DNA from: Bacteroidales bacterium
GTDB lineage: Bacteria; Bacteroidota; Bacteroidia; Bacteroidales; UBA932
Length of the DNA stretch: 33,928 nucleotides
Direction of reading: 5' to 3'
Assembly: GCA_017627255.1 (NCBI GenBank)
Contig: JAGAHD010000002.1
Location: 1-33,928 of the forward strand
The notes under the pieces: generated by a model
Databases searched by the model: none
What the model saw: only the letters and a program-made list of their open reading frames with translations
Told to the model about the DNA's origin: nothing
Program-made: the position numbers and the translations under genes
Part shown: positions 17,086 to 25,172 of the stretch, piece by piece
Numbering within the stretch: the stretch's first letter is position 1
How the letters are laid out: every line of letters begins with the position of its first letter

Positions 17086-18174
17086 ATGAAACGCCTGATT
17101 TTTTTCTGCCTCCTGGCGGCATCGGCTTCCCTGGCGACCGCCCGGGAGCAAACACCGGCTTCCGACAGCCGCATCACTTACGTCGGACGCACCCTCGTCA
17201 ACGGGGAAGAAGTCTACTTTGACTGGAGCGGAGTCTATGCCCGGATCCGGTTCACCGGCGGGTATCTCGCCCTTACGGCGGGCGACTCCGGACGCAATTA
17301 CTATAATGTCTGGATCGACAGGGAGCCCTCGGCGGACCCCGACCGGATTGTCGTCATCGACCGGGATACGACAGTGGTTCTGTTCAGTTCGAAAATAGAA
17401 CGGAAGCCCCACGTCCACAACCTCGTCATCCAGAAACGCACGGAGGGGGAACAGGGACGGGCCGTTTTCCGTTCTTTTGAAACAGACGGCAGCCTGCTGC
17501 AGGCAGAAGGACTCCGGGAACGCGTCATCGAATTCATCGGTGATTCCTATACGTGCGGATATGGATCCGAAAACAGCGTCCGCGAGGATCCCTTCCGGCC
17601 GGAAGACGAGAACCCGGCCAAGACCTATGCAGATATTCTCTGCCGGTATTTCGGAGCCGACGGGATCCGCGTGTCCCATTCCGGCCAGGGGGTCGACCGC
17701 AACTACAACGATGCAGGCCGCGGATACGCGATGCCCGACCGCTACCTGCAGGCGTTCGACCTCGCGAAAGAGCCTGCCTGGGATTTCCGGGGGCCGAAAC
17801 CCGACATTACCCTCATCTACCTGGGAACCAATGATTTCTCTACCGGCCGTCAGCCGGGATACCCGGAATTCAGGGAGGGATACCTGCGCCTCCTGAGAAC
17901 GGCCAAGCAGCACTACGGCGACGAGCATCCCATCCTTTGCATCGTTCCGCGGCACAGCCAGGTACTCTACGACTACATCCGGGACGTCGTACAGACCTGC
18001 GGGCTGTCCCGGGTGTACCTGACAGGTTTTTCCTCCGCTATCCACGACGACGAAACGGATCTCGGAGCCTCATGGCACCCCAACTATTCGGGCCATTTGA
18101 AAAAAGCCTACAGCCTCGTTCCGGTCATCGCCACCATCACAGGCTGGCCGATACAGGAAAAGGTCCTCCGTTAA
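17086..18174 (+). CDS. Secreted SGNH esterase, carbohydrate esterase family 2-like
   Basis: The protein has 362 residues, with a signal peptide (MKRLIFFCLLAASASLATA). An N-terminal beta-sandwich (about 28-140; TYVGRT, DWSGVYARIRFTG) is followed by an SGNH hydrolase domain (about 145-355). The nucleophile is S154 in IGDSYTCGYG, block III is GTNDF (247-251), and the catalytic histidine is H331 in SWHPN. This two-domain layout is that of CE2 acetyl-esterases, which remove O-acetyl groups from xylan, glucomannan and similar polymers. It lies next to the arabinan-type PUL and ends in a shared terminator with the minus-strand GH51. It probably serves deacetylation of the same plant glycan, though the exact substrate is inference. 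Confidence 0.87.
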   Translation: MKRLIFFCLLAASASLATAREQTPASDSRITYVGRTLVNGEEVYFDWSGVYARIRFTGGYLALTAGDSGRNYYNVWIDREPSADPDRIVVIDRDTTVVLFSSKIERKPHVHNLVIQKRTEGEQGRAVFRSFETDGSLLQAEGLRERVIEFIGDSYTCGYGSENSVREDPFRPEDENPAKTYADILCRYFGADGIRVSHSGQGVDRNYNDAGRGYAMPDRYLQAFDLAKEPAWDFRGPKPDITLIYLGTNDFSTGRQPGYPEFREGYLRLLRTAKQHYGDEHPILCIVPRHSQVLYDYIRDVVQTCGLSRVYLTGFSSAIHDDETDLGASWHPNYSGHLKKAYSLVPVIATITGWPIQEKVLR

Positions 18175-18187
18175 GAGGACCTTTTTT
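18158..18187. terminator. Intrinsic terminator, bidirectional, overlapping the esterase stop codon
   Basis: The arms 18158-18168 and 18175-18185 are perfect 11-bp complements (core AGGTCCTC / GAGGACCT) around a 6-nt loop, followed by a T-run to 18187. The TAA stop of the esterase is in the loop, so the left arm is coding. The A-run on the left makes it also usable for the convergent GH51 transcript. Confidence 0.85.
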
Positions 18188-18208
18188 CATGGAATACGAG
18201 GGAAGACG

Positions 18209-20194
18209 CTATCGCTCGAAGACGAAAATCGTGAAGCAGAGGGGATCCACCGTAGCGGAAAGGGTCTTCCCTTCACCGGAGAACGGGGCCTTCACCGGAG
18301 CGATCCGGTCCGGCTCGTCCAGGGTATTGTCCTCATACAGCAGGTCGGAAGCGAGCTTGACGCATCCTGCACCCTTGAGGCTTTCCTTTTTCTTGAGACC
18401 GGTGAAATTGAACTCCACCGCCTGCGGCTGCTCGGACGTGTTGATCACCTTCACATACACTTTGTTCCCGTCCAGCACGGCGCTGGCGAAAAGGCCATTT
18501 TGGCCTTCGGCTCCGGTCACGTTGGCCCCGTCCATCGTCAGGGTCAGCGCATTCCGGCCCTTGTACTGGCCGTAGAGCTGCTGGACATGCCAGCTGGCCG
18601 TACGCATCGAACGGAGATTGTCATACCAGATCAGATCCGGACGCCACTGCCATCCCTCTACATGGGCGAACAGCGGTGCGTACGTGGCCATATGGACGAT
18701 GTCGGCATTCCGCTCAAGGCTCGTCATGAAAGCCGCCTCCAGGAGAGAAGCATAGAAATGATTGTATTTGCGGCCTTTGGCATGACAGGCATATTCACCG
18801 GCAAACACCTTCGGGCCTTTGCGGTCGTAGTTGTCATACCGGGCGCCCTGGGCGAGGAACCAGTCATACGGACGGTAGAAATGCTCGTCCACGAGATCGG
18901 CGCCAAGCCGTTTCATCTCGGGCCAGAGATAGTCGAACTGCTTGCCTTCGGAATCCGGACCGCTGGTACCGACGATCTTGATGTCAGGATACGCGGCACG
19001 GATCGCCTTCACGAAAGGTTCCAGATGCTCAGGATAAATGGCGTCCCACTGCTCGTTACCGATGCCGATGAACTTGAGGTTGAAGGGCGCCGGATGTCCC
19101 ATGTCCGCACGGACCTTTCCCCAAGTGGAAGTGACGGGGCCGTTGGCGAATTCGATCAGGTCGAGGGCATCCTGGATGTACGGCTGGAGTTCCTCAACGG
19201 GAACATGGGCGGCAGGGTCGTCATTCTGGAACTGGCAGGCCAGGCCGCAGCTCAGGATCGGAAGCGGTTCGCTGCCGATTTCTTCGCTGAGCTGGAAAAA
19301 CTCGAAGAAACCAAGGCCGTAGCTCTGGAAATAGTCCGGATAGAATCGGTGCGGGAACGTATACTCCCAGCGGTTCTCATTGATCGGACGGTTCTCGACC
19401 GGACCGACCGTATTCTTCCAGTTGTAACGGGTGGCAAGGTCGGCTCCTTCCACGATGCATCCGCCCGGGAAACGGAACACGCCCGGATGCAAGTCATACA
19501 GAGCCTGGGCCAGATCCTTGCGCATACCATTGCGATGTCCCATCCAGGTATCCGTAGGGAAAAGGGAGATGTGCTCCAGGTCCGTCGTCTTACGGTCTCC
19601 GACCAGGAAAATACGGAGGACGGACTTCGGCAGGGTGGTGTCCGGGGAAAGGATCACCTCATATTGCTTCCATTCGGAACCGGAGATGCGGAGCTCTTTC
19701 TGGCACAGGAACTGGTTCTCGCCCATCGAGGCCGTGTTGACCAGTTCGATCCGCAAGTCGGAACTTCCGCCGTCCGGCACACGGGCCCAGACGGAGAAAC
19801 GATAGGTCTCCCCCGCCTTGACACCGATACCGAAAAAGCCTTCATTGTCAAGGCCGGTCCACTTATGTGCATGACCGGGGTCGATCAGGCGGACATAATG
19901 GGGGCAACGGTCAAAAGGACCGTCTTCCCGTACTTCCACATGCCCGAAGGCTTTCCATCCCTGAAGCGGATCCTGGGGGAACTCGAAAGAACGGTTCTTG
20001 ACCAGTTCGGCATACAACCCGCCGTCCGCAGCGAAGTTGATGTCTTCGAAGAAAATACCGTACATCGTTTCCTGAACCGGTGCTCCGACCTTTTTCAGGT
20101 TGATGTCCAGACGGCTGGGCTGGGCCGAAAGAACGGCAGAGCCGGCAAGAGCCAGCGCCGCAAGAAGGCAATACTTTTTGATCATACTTGTCAT
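18209..20194 (-). CDS. Alpha-L-arabinofuranosidase, GH51, with carbohydrate-binding module
   Basis: This secreted enzyme of 661 residues has a signal peptide (IKKYCLLAALALAGSAVLSA). It has an N-terminal strand, a CBM4/9-like insert (about 65-215; KNRSFEF, GETYRFSVWARV), a TIM barrel (about 220-510) and a C-terminal beta-sandwich. The acid/base is E381 in GIGNEQWD and the nucleophile E467 in VFAGEYACH; RFPGGC at 241-246 is a further family mark. It removes terminal arabinofuranose from arabinan or arabinoxylan with retention. Starts at 20194 (MTSMIKK) and 20185 (MIKKYC) are both possible. It is transcribed away from the membrane regulator with facing promoters and is probably its target. Confidence 0.94.
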   Translation of the reverse strand: MTSMIKKYCLLAALALAGSAVLSAQPSRLDINLKKVGAPVQETMYGIFFEDINFAADGGLYAELVKNRSFEFPQDPLQGWKAFGHVEVREDGPFDRCPHYVRLIDPGHAHKWTGLDNEGFFGIGVKAGETYRFSVWARVPDGGSSDLRIELVNTASMGENQFLCQKELRISGSEWKQYEVILSPDTTLPKSVLRIFLVGDRKTTDLEHISLFPTDTWMGHRNGMRKDLAQALYDLHPGVFRFPGGCIVEGADLATRYNWKNTVGPVENRPINENRWEYTFPHRFYPDYFQSYGLGFFEFFQLSEEIGSEPLPILSCGLACQFQNDDPAAHVPVEELQPYIQDALDLIEFANGPVTSTWGKVRADMGHPAPFNLKFIGIGNEQWDAIYPEHLEPFVKAIRAAYPDIKIVGTSGPDSEGKQFDYLWPEMKRLGADLVDEHFYRPYDWFLAQGARYDNYDRKGPKVFAGEYACHAKGRKYNHFYASLLEAAFMTSLERNADIVHMATYAPLFAHVEGWQWRPDLIWYDNLRSMRTASWHVQQLYGQYKGRNALTLTMDGANVTGAEGQNGLFASAVLDGNKVYVKVINTSEQPQAVEFNFTGLKKKESLKGAGCVKLASDLLYEDNTLDEPDRIAPVKAPFSGEGKTLSATVDPLCFTIFVFER

Positions 20195-20208
20195 TTATTA
20201 GCTTTAGA

Positions 20209-20244
20209 TTTTCAAATTTACATAAAAATCAGTAAGTTTGAAAA
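20209..20244. promoter_or_regulatory. Interlocked divergent promoters within an inverted repeat (GH51 / regulator)
   Basis: Two 12-bp arms, 20209-20220 and 20233-20244, are complementary at 11 of 12 positions around 12 nt of AT-rich spacer. The left arm carries TAAATTTG on the minus strand (20213-20220, for GH51, 18 nt before its ATG). The right arm carries TAAGTTTG on the plus strand (20233-20240, for the regulator, 17 nt before its ATG). With normal promoter geometry each -33 region falls on the other promoter's -7 box, so both cannot be occupied by RNA polymerase at once. The repeat may also be an operator. Confidence 0.6.
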
Positions 20245-20257
20245 AAATTGCGGACAA

Positions 20258-23209
20258 ATGAGAGGAAATGGTGGACAAAAGAACAAGGCCGGAGCAAAAT
20301 CCGACATCATGATCCTGCTGGTCATCCTTGCCTCGGTCTTTCCCTTGAAAGCACTGGAGGGGTTCATGGACCGGTATGTCCAGAACCGGCTCGATGTGGA
20401 AGCCGGACTCCCCTGCAACTATATCGATGATATCCTCCGCGACGATGCCGGATTCCTCTGGATCGCCACGTCGGGCGGCGGGCTCTGCCGCTGGGACGGT
20501 TATGATATCCTGACGCTCAGTTCCGCATCCCCTACCCCCCTCAAAAGCAATTTCATCCGCAACCTCTGCGAAGACAATTTCCACCGGCTCTGGATCGGTT
20601 CCGAGGGAGGACTGGACCTGCTGGACCTGTCCACCCTGAAGCCGCAGAAACTCCCTCATCCCAGCCTGGAAGCCATCGGATACTCTTTCTGCTCTTTCCT
20701 CACGCGGGACGCCCGAGGAGACATCTGGATCAAGACCGGAAATACCCTCTACAAAACGGTGTTCAACCCGGAGGGAGACATCGAACGGGTCCTCTCCTTC
20801 ACTCACGAAGGCCTGGACCAGGAGAATCTGGTCTGCAAGGACATGGACCGGGACGGAACAGTCTGGGTCGGCATCCAGGGTCATCTATGGAAAATAGGAG
20901 AAACAGCGGAAGGGACCCTGGGCGCCACTCCTCTTGCACCCGGGTTCCAGTACGGGACGTCTACCTACCTGTCGGATTTCCTGGAAGATGGTGCGGGAGC
21001 CTGGGTCTCGACAGAAACAGGGCTGTACCTGCTTCAGCCCCGTACCGGAGAATGGAAGTATTATGTGCATACACCTGATGACCCGCGGTCTCTCACCCAG
21101 AATTTCCAGACCGGACTCGCCCGGACCGCGGACAACCAGGTCATCTCTACCTCCCTGTACGGATTCAACGTGTATCACCCTTTCACGGACAATTTCGAAA
21201 GGGTCGGCGACGAGGTGATCAACTGCATCCGGGTTTTCGGACAGGACATTCTGCTCGGTACAGAAAATGCGGGGCTGCTGTTCCTTACACCCAAACGGCT
21301 GGGAGTCACGAACTTCAGCCACAGCACGGCCGATCCTTCCTCCCTGGCCGGAGGCCCCGTCAACGCTGTCCTCCAGCAGGAAGACGGACGGCTCTGGGTC
21401 GGAACGCAGGAGGGCGGGCTGAGCATCCGTGAACCCGGCGCCAACGGATTCGGACATCTTACCACGGCCAACAGCGCCCTCAGCCACAACAGTGTCAGTG
21501 CCCTTCACGAAGGTCCTGATGGACAGATCATTATCGGAACCTGGGGCGGCGGCGTGGATCTGCTCTCCGGACGGAAACCCTGGCGGATTCTCCGGCACAT
21601 CTCCGATCCGGAAGGACTTCTGCATTATGCGGGCGCCGTGGAATACGATACCCGGAACCAGCTTGTTTGGATCGGATCCAACCGGGGCATTTTCTTCTGG
21701 GACCCCTCCTCGGATGTCCTTACGCCGGCGCTGGAAGTGCAGGCGACCGGCTGCATCGGATCCTGCCTGGATTCCTCGGAACGGCTATGGATGGGATGCA
21801 GGGAAGGCTTGTACGTGTTCGATCTCAGCCGCCGGAATCCGGATGGGAGCTTTCCTTTCACCCATTATCCCTATAAACTTGACACGCCGGATTCCCGGAC
21901 CGCCGACAAGATTTGCTGCATCCTGGAAGCATCCGACAGGACCCTCTGGCTGGGCAGCAATGGCGGAGGTGTCTACAAGTGCGTGACGGCGGAAGACGGC
22001 TCCCTGTCCTTCCTCTGCTACTCCAACCTCCAAGGGCTTTCCAGCGACAGGGTAAGGGGCCTGTGCGAGGACCGGAACGGAAAGATATGGATCAGCACCG
22101 AGCATGGACTGAACCGTCTGGATCCCGTTTCAGAACGGATTTCATCCTTTTTCACAGTAGACGGACTGGAAAACAACCAGTTCTTCTGGAATAACGCCTT
22201 CAACGGAACGGACGGACTGCTGTATTTCGGCCATGTCAATGGGCTTTCCGTCATCGACCCACTCCAGATTTCCGCCGTCACGGATCGTGTCCCGCTCCGC
22301 TTTACGGAAATCCGGATCGGAGAGCGGGAGATCCGGAATCCCTGGATCAGAAGCGTCAAACTGCATGAACGGGACAGGGGTATCCTGTTCCAGTTCGCCC
22401 TTCCGGGCCAGAACACCATCGCCAAAGCCTCCTATGAATACAAGTTGGAAGGATTTGACGAGGGATGGAGCCGCGTCCCGCCGTCCCGCCACGAAGCCTG
22501 GTATTCCGCCCTCCCGGCCGGGCGTTTCCGACTGCTGGTCCGCACCCTTCCGGAATCCTTGCAACAGGCTGAATCACTGAGTCTTCCCGTGACTGTGGTC
22601 CCGTATTTCTACAAGACCTGGTGGTTTACGTTGCTGCTCATCGCCCTCCTGGCAGGGCTTGTGTATGGAGGGGCAGCCTGGCGGATGCGTTCCATCATGC
22701 GCCAGCGGGCTGAGCTCCAGCGGACCGTGGAAGAACGGACCCGCGAAATTTCCCAGCAGAAACGCCTGGTGGAGGAGAAAGCGGAGGAACTGGCCCGCCA
22801 GAACCGCATCCTCAGCCGCCAGAACGAAGAGTTGGCCGGACACAGGATCCTCTTCGCCCAGGAACGCCGCCCTACAGAATCGCCCCGCGATGAACAGTTT
22901 ACGGCAAAGGTCCTGGAAGTCGTCCGTTCCCAGTACAAGGATCCGGACCTGGACGTCGCCGCCTTCTGCTCCGCGATGGGCATGAGCAAGACACTCCTCA
23001 ACAAACGTCTCCAGGAAACGATGGGACAGTCAATCGGACAGTTCATCCGGACTTATCGCCTGACCGTAGCACGGGAAATACTCGCCAGCAACCAGGACAT
23101 GAACATTTCCGAGATTGCCTACGAAGTCGGATTCAACGATCCGAAGTATTTTACGCGCTGCTTCTCCAAGGAATTCGGGCTTTCCCCTAGTTCATTCCCG
23201 AAAAAATAG
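20258..23209 (+). CDS. Membrane regulator: periplasmic propeller sensor with AraC DNA-binding domain, no kinase
   Basis: The protein has 983 residues. An N-terminal hydrophobic signal/anchor (about 18-34; MILLVILASVFPLKAL) is followed by a two-component-regulator propeller (about 40-710) with repeats such as LWIGSEGGL, VWVGIQGHLW, LWVGTQEGGL and IWISTEHGLNRL. Then come a Y_Y_Y domain (about 714-785; YEYKLEGFDEGWS), one transmembrane helix (about 787-808; WWFTLLLIALLAGLVYGGAAW), a coiled coil (about 812-870) and an AraC HTH (about 883-983; ISEIAYEVGFNDPKYFTRCF). This matches the sensor and output ends of hybrid two-component systems (HTCS). The HisKA, ATPase and receiver modules are missing. 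The frame is open 586 codons upstream, but that part is antisense to GH51. MRGNGG at 20258 fits the promoter; MILLVIL at 20309 is an alternative. Confidence 0.88.
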   Translation: MRGNGGQKNKAGAKSDIMILLVILASVFPLKALEGFMDRYVQNRLDVEAGLPCNYIDDILRDDAGFLWIATSGGGLCRWDGYDILTLSSASPTPLKSNFIRNLCEDNFHRLWIGSEGGLDLLDLSTLKPQKLPHPSLEAIGYSFCSFLTRDARGDIWIKTGNTLYKTVFNPEGDIERVLSFTHEGLDQENLVCKDMDRDGTVWVGIQGHLWKIGETAEGTLGATPLAPGFQYGTSTYLSDFLEDGAGAWVSTETGLYLLQPRTGEWKYYVHTPDDPRSLTQNFQTGLARTADNQVISTSLYGFNVYHPFTDNFERVGDEVINCIRVFGQDILLGTENAGLLFLTPKRLGVTNFSHSTADPSSLAGGPVNAVLQQEDGRLWVGTQEGGLSIREPGANGFGHLTTANSALSHNSVSALHEGPDGQIIIGTWGGGVDLLSGRKPWRILRHISDPEGLLHYAGAVEYDTRNQLVWIGSNRGIFFWDPSSDVLTPALEVQATGCIGSCLDSSERLWMGCREGLYVFDLSRRNPDGSFPFTHYPYKLDTPDSRTADKICCILEASDRTLWLGSNGGGVYKCVTAEDGSLSFLCYSNLQGLSSDRVRGLCEDRNGKIWISTEHGLNRLDPVSERISSFFTVDGLENNQFFWNNAFNGTDGLLYFGHVNGLSVIDPLQISAVTDRVPLRFTEIRIGEREIRNPWIRSVKLHERDRGILFQFALPGQNTIAKASYEYKLEGFDEGWSRVPPSRHEAWYSALPAGRFRLLVRTLPESLQQAESLSLPVTVVPYFYKTWWFTLLLIALLAGLVYGGAAWRMRSIMRQRAELQRTVEERTREISQQKRLVEEKAEELARQNRILSRQNEELAGHRILFAQERRPTESPRDEQFTAKVLEVVRSQYKDPDLDVAAFCSAMGMSKTLLNKRLQETMGQSIGQFIRTYRLTVAREILASNQDMNISEIAYEVGFNDPKYFTRCFSKEFGLSPSSFPKK

Positions 23210-23436
23210 TGTTCAAAAATCCACCTTTTAGGGCTTATTGTGCACCGTACGCGCGTTGAATGTGCGTATCTTTGCGGCGGTTAACCACAAGACGCTATGC
23301 TGCAGCACAAGATTACCCTTCCGGCTTTCCTTCCCGGTCCCGACTGCCCTGAGGCGGCCGGTGGTTTGTTGTGTCCGGAGAATTCGTCAGACAACATAAT
23401 TATCATATACCCATTACTAACCAAAATCAACAAAGC
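23210..23436 (+). promoter_or_regulatory. PUL intergenic region: -7 box TATCTTTG and 162-nt leader
   Basis: TATCTTTG at 23267-23274 fits TAnnTTTG and probably drives the lipoprotein-susCD transcript. Just upstream lies the self-complementary ACGCGCGT at 23249-23256, with TGTGC on either side (23241-23245 and about 23262-23266), a possible regulator site. The leader to the ATG at 23437 is long, about 160 nt, with no strong hairpin or recognised riboswitch. The 227 bp hold no gene. Confidence 0.5.
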
Positions 23437-25152
23437 ATGAGAATCCGAAAATTGATGCTGGGCGCTCTGGGCGCCGCAGTAATGTCGGTTGCTTTCGGCT
23501 GTTCAGGCCTCGAGCCCTACAGCATTGAAGCTCCCGAGGACTTGGCGGCCAAGATTGCCGAGTACAAGGCCGAGCAGGAACGGGAAAAGCCCGTCATTGA
23601 AGGGGAAGAAATCGCCCTTTCTCCGAAAATCGTCGGTGCTGAAGACAACTCCGCCGGCTGGTGGGCTGAATTCAGCCAGTATTTCACGCTGCCCGCCGGG
23701 AAGCGGCTTGAGGCGGAATTCAAGAATTTCAGCCTGGGCGAAGGCAATTACCAGAACTGGTGCCTTTGCGTTTCGACCGTCGCAGAACGGGGCGCAGAGG
23801 GATATGTCGAGTATTTTGTCCTCCGGTCCGACCGCTGGGGATGGACCCCCGACGGAGATATCACCTCGGGCATCGTGACCGCCATCGACGGAGTGGAAGA
23901 GCCTGATTACGACGGTGATTTCTGGGCAGATTTCCGCACCAAGATGAACGGTTCTACCGTAAACATCGCTGTGGATAACGCGCGCGAGGGATACTGCGTA
24001 GTGGAAGCGTCTGCCAAGGCAACCGACGGTTCCGTCATCACCGAGACCTACACCCAGAAAGTGGAAGAAGGCAGCGCCATCAACGCTTTCTTCATCGTGG
24101 ACCACAGCCACATTGAATTCAAGAGTGCCTATCTGGTAAATTCCAAGGTGCCGGAGATCCCGGATTTCAACGCTACCTCCATCACCGTTAACGGATTCCC
24201 CGCCCAGGTAGAGGTAGGGACGACGCTGGAGACGGTTCTCTCCGCCGACCTGAAAGCGACCGTCGTCTATGCAGACGGCACGAGCGAGGAAGTCAGCATG
24301 GAAGACGTCAACATCGCCGACATTCCCGGATTCGGAGAAACGGCCGGCAGGGAAACGATTGTCTACTCCTACAGCAAGACCAAGAAAGGCAAGTTCGGCC
24401 CCTCTGTCGCCGGCTATGCCACCATCGAGGTCACCAACCCGGTCACGGCCATTGAAGTGTCCAAGGCTCCGGTTTTCACGACCTATTATTTCTTTGAAAA
24501 CACCAGCCTGGATTTCCGCCCTGCCGGAATGGAGGTAACAGCCACCTATGCGGACGGAACCACCGGCCCCATGCCGCTTTCCAACCTGACCTTCTCCGCC
24601 GTAGAAGTAAAGGAGGGACCGCAGGAGGTAACCCTTAGCTATAAAGACGTGGAAACGACCTGCAGCATCAATCTCGTGAAAGGCGCCTACGCCGTAGGAG
24701 CACCTGATTTCTCCAACGGCTGGTGGAGCACGTTCACGCCTGATTTCACCGTCGCTTCCGGTGAATCCAAAGTCTTTGAGATGGATGTATATTCCGACAA
24801 CCTCGCCAACTTCCACAGCCCGTGCGTCATTGTCCGCAAGGCGGACCTGAGCCTCGGGGCAGAGGGCGAATATGTCGTCGTCCGTGAAGACCATTTCGGC
24901 TGGGGCAACAGCTTCGAGACCGCCGTTGCAGAGAGCAACTGGAACTGGGACTATTTCGCCGCCCGGCTGAATGCTTCCCATGTTACCATCACGGTCACCA
25001 ATAACGGGGACAACACCGCCAGCATCCGCTACGACGTCATTGACAGCGAGGGAGAATCACACTTCCAGTCATACTCCGGTTTCACGGTGGACAGCGCCGA
25101 CGTCACCTGCGCCCTGGTCACCGAAGAGTCCTATCTGGTCTTTGTCGACTAA
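23437..25152 (+). CDS. Surface lipoprotein upstream of susC, A-B-B-A domain plan (glycan-binding-like)
   Basis: This putative surface lipoprotein has 571 residues. The lipobox AFGC places the lipidated cysteine at C22. Two related beta-rich modules enclose two Ig-like domains. Module A1 (about 69-235) has GWWAEFSQYFTLPAGK, SDRWGW and FWADFRTKMNGSTVNIAV. Module A2 (about 421-571) has GWWSTFTPDFTVASGE, EDHFGWG and WDYFAARLNASHVTITV. The middle domains (about 240-335 and 336-415) each contain YADGT and resemble bacterial Ig-like repeats. No catalytic motif is recognisable. Position before susC and the aromatic-rich modules suggest a surface glycan-binding protein or carbohydrate-binding scaffold, but this is inference. 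The start MRIRK is chosen over an upstream in-frame start at 23371, which lacks a signal peptide. Confidence 0.75.
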   Translation: MRIRKLMLGALGAAVMSVAFGCSGLEPYSIEAPEDLAAKIAEYKAEQEREKPVIEGEEIALSPKIVGAEDNSAGWWAEFSQYFTLPAGKRLEAEFKNFSLGEGNYQNWCLCVSTVAERGAEGYVEYFVLRSDRWGWTPDGDITSGIVTAIDGVEEPDYDGDFWADFRTKMNGSTVNIAVDNAREGYCVVEASAKATDGSVITETYTQKVEEGSAINAFFIVDHSHIEFKSAYLVNSKVPEIPDFNATSITVNGFPAQVEVGTTLETVLSADLKATVVYADGTSEEVSMEDVNIADIPGFGETAGRETIVYSYSKTKKGKFGPSVAGYATIEVTNPVTAIEVSKAPVFTTYYFFENTSLDFRPAGMEVTATYADGTTGPMPLSNLTFSAVEVKEGPQEVTLSYKDVETTCSINLVKGAYAVGAPDFSNGWWSTFTPDFTVASGESKVFEMDVYSDNLANFHSPCVIVRKADLSLGAEGEYVVVREDHFGWGNSFETAVAESNWNWDYFAARLNASHVTITVTNNGDNTASIRYDVIDSEGESHFQSYSGFTVDSADVTCALVTEESYLVFVD

Positions 25153-25172
25153 CTTTATAAGATATCACCTGT

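Noticed and set aside
18500-20257. Upstream 586-codon open extension of the membrane regulator
   Set aside because: It is antisense to the GH51 coding region, has no family motifs, and the promoter box and hydrophobic segment place the real start at 20258 or 20309.
23275-23436. Possible riboswitch in the long leader of the PUL lipoprotein gene
   Set aside because: No stable stem longer than about 5 bp was found by eye and no known class was recognised.
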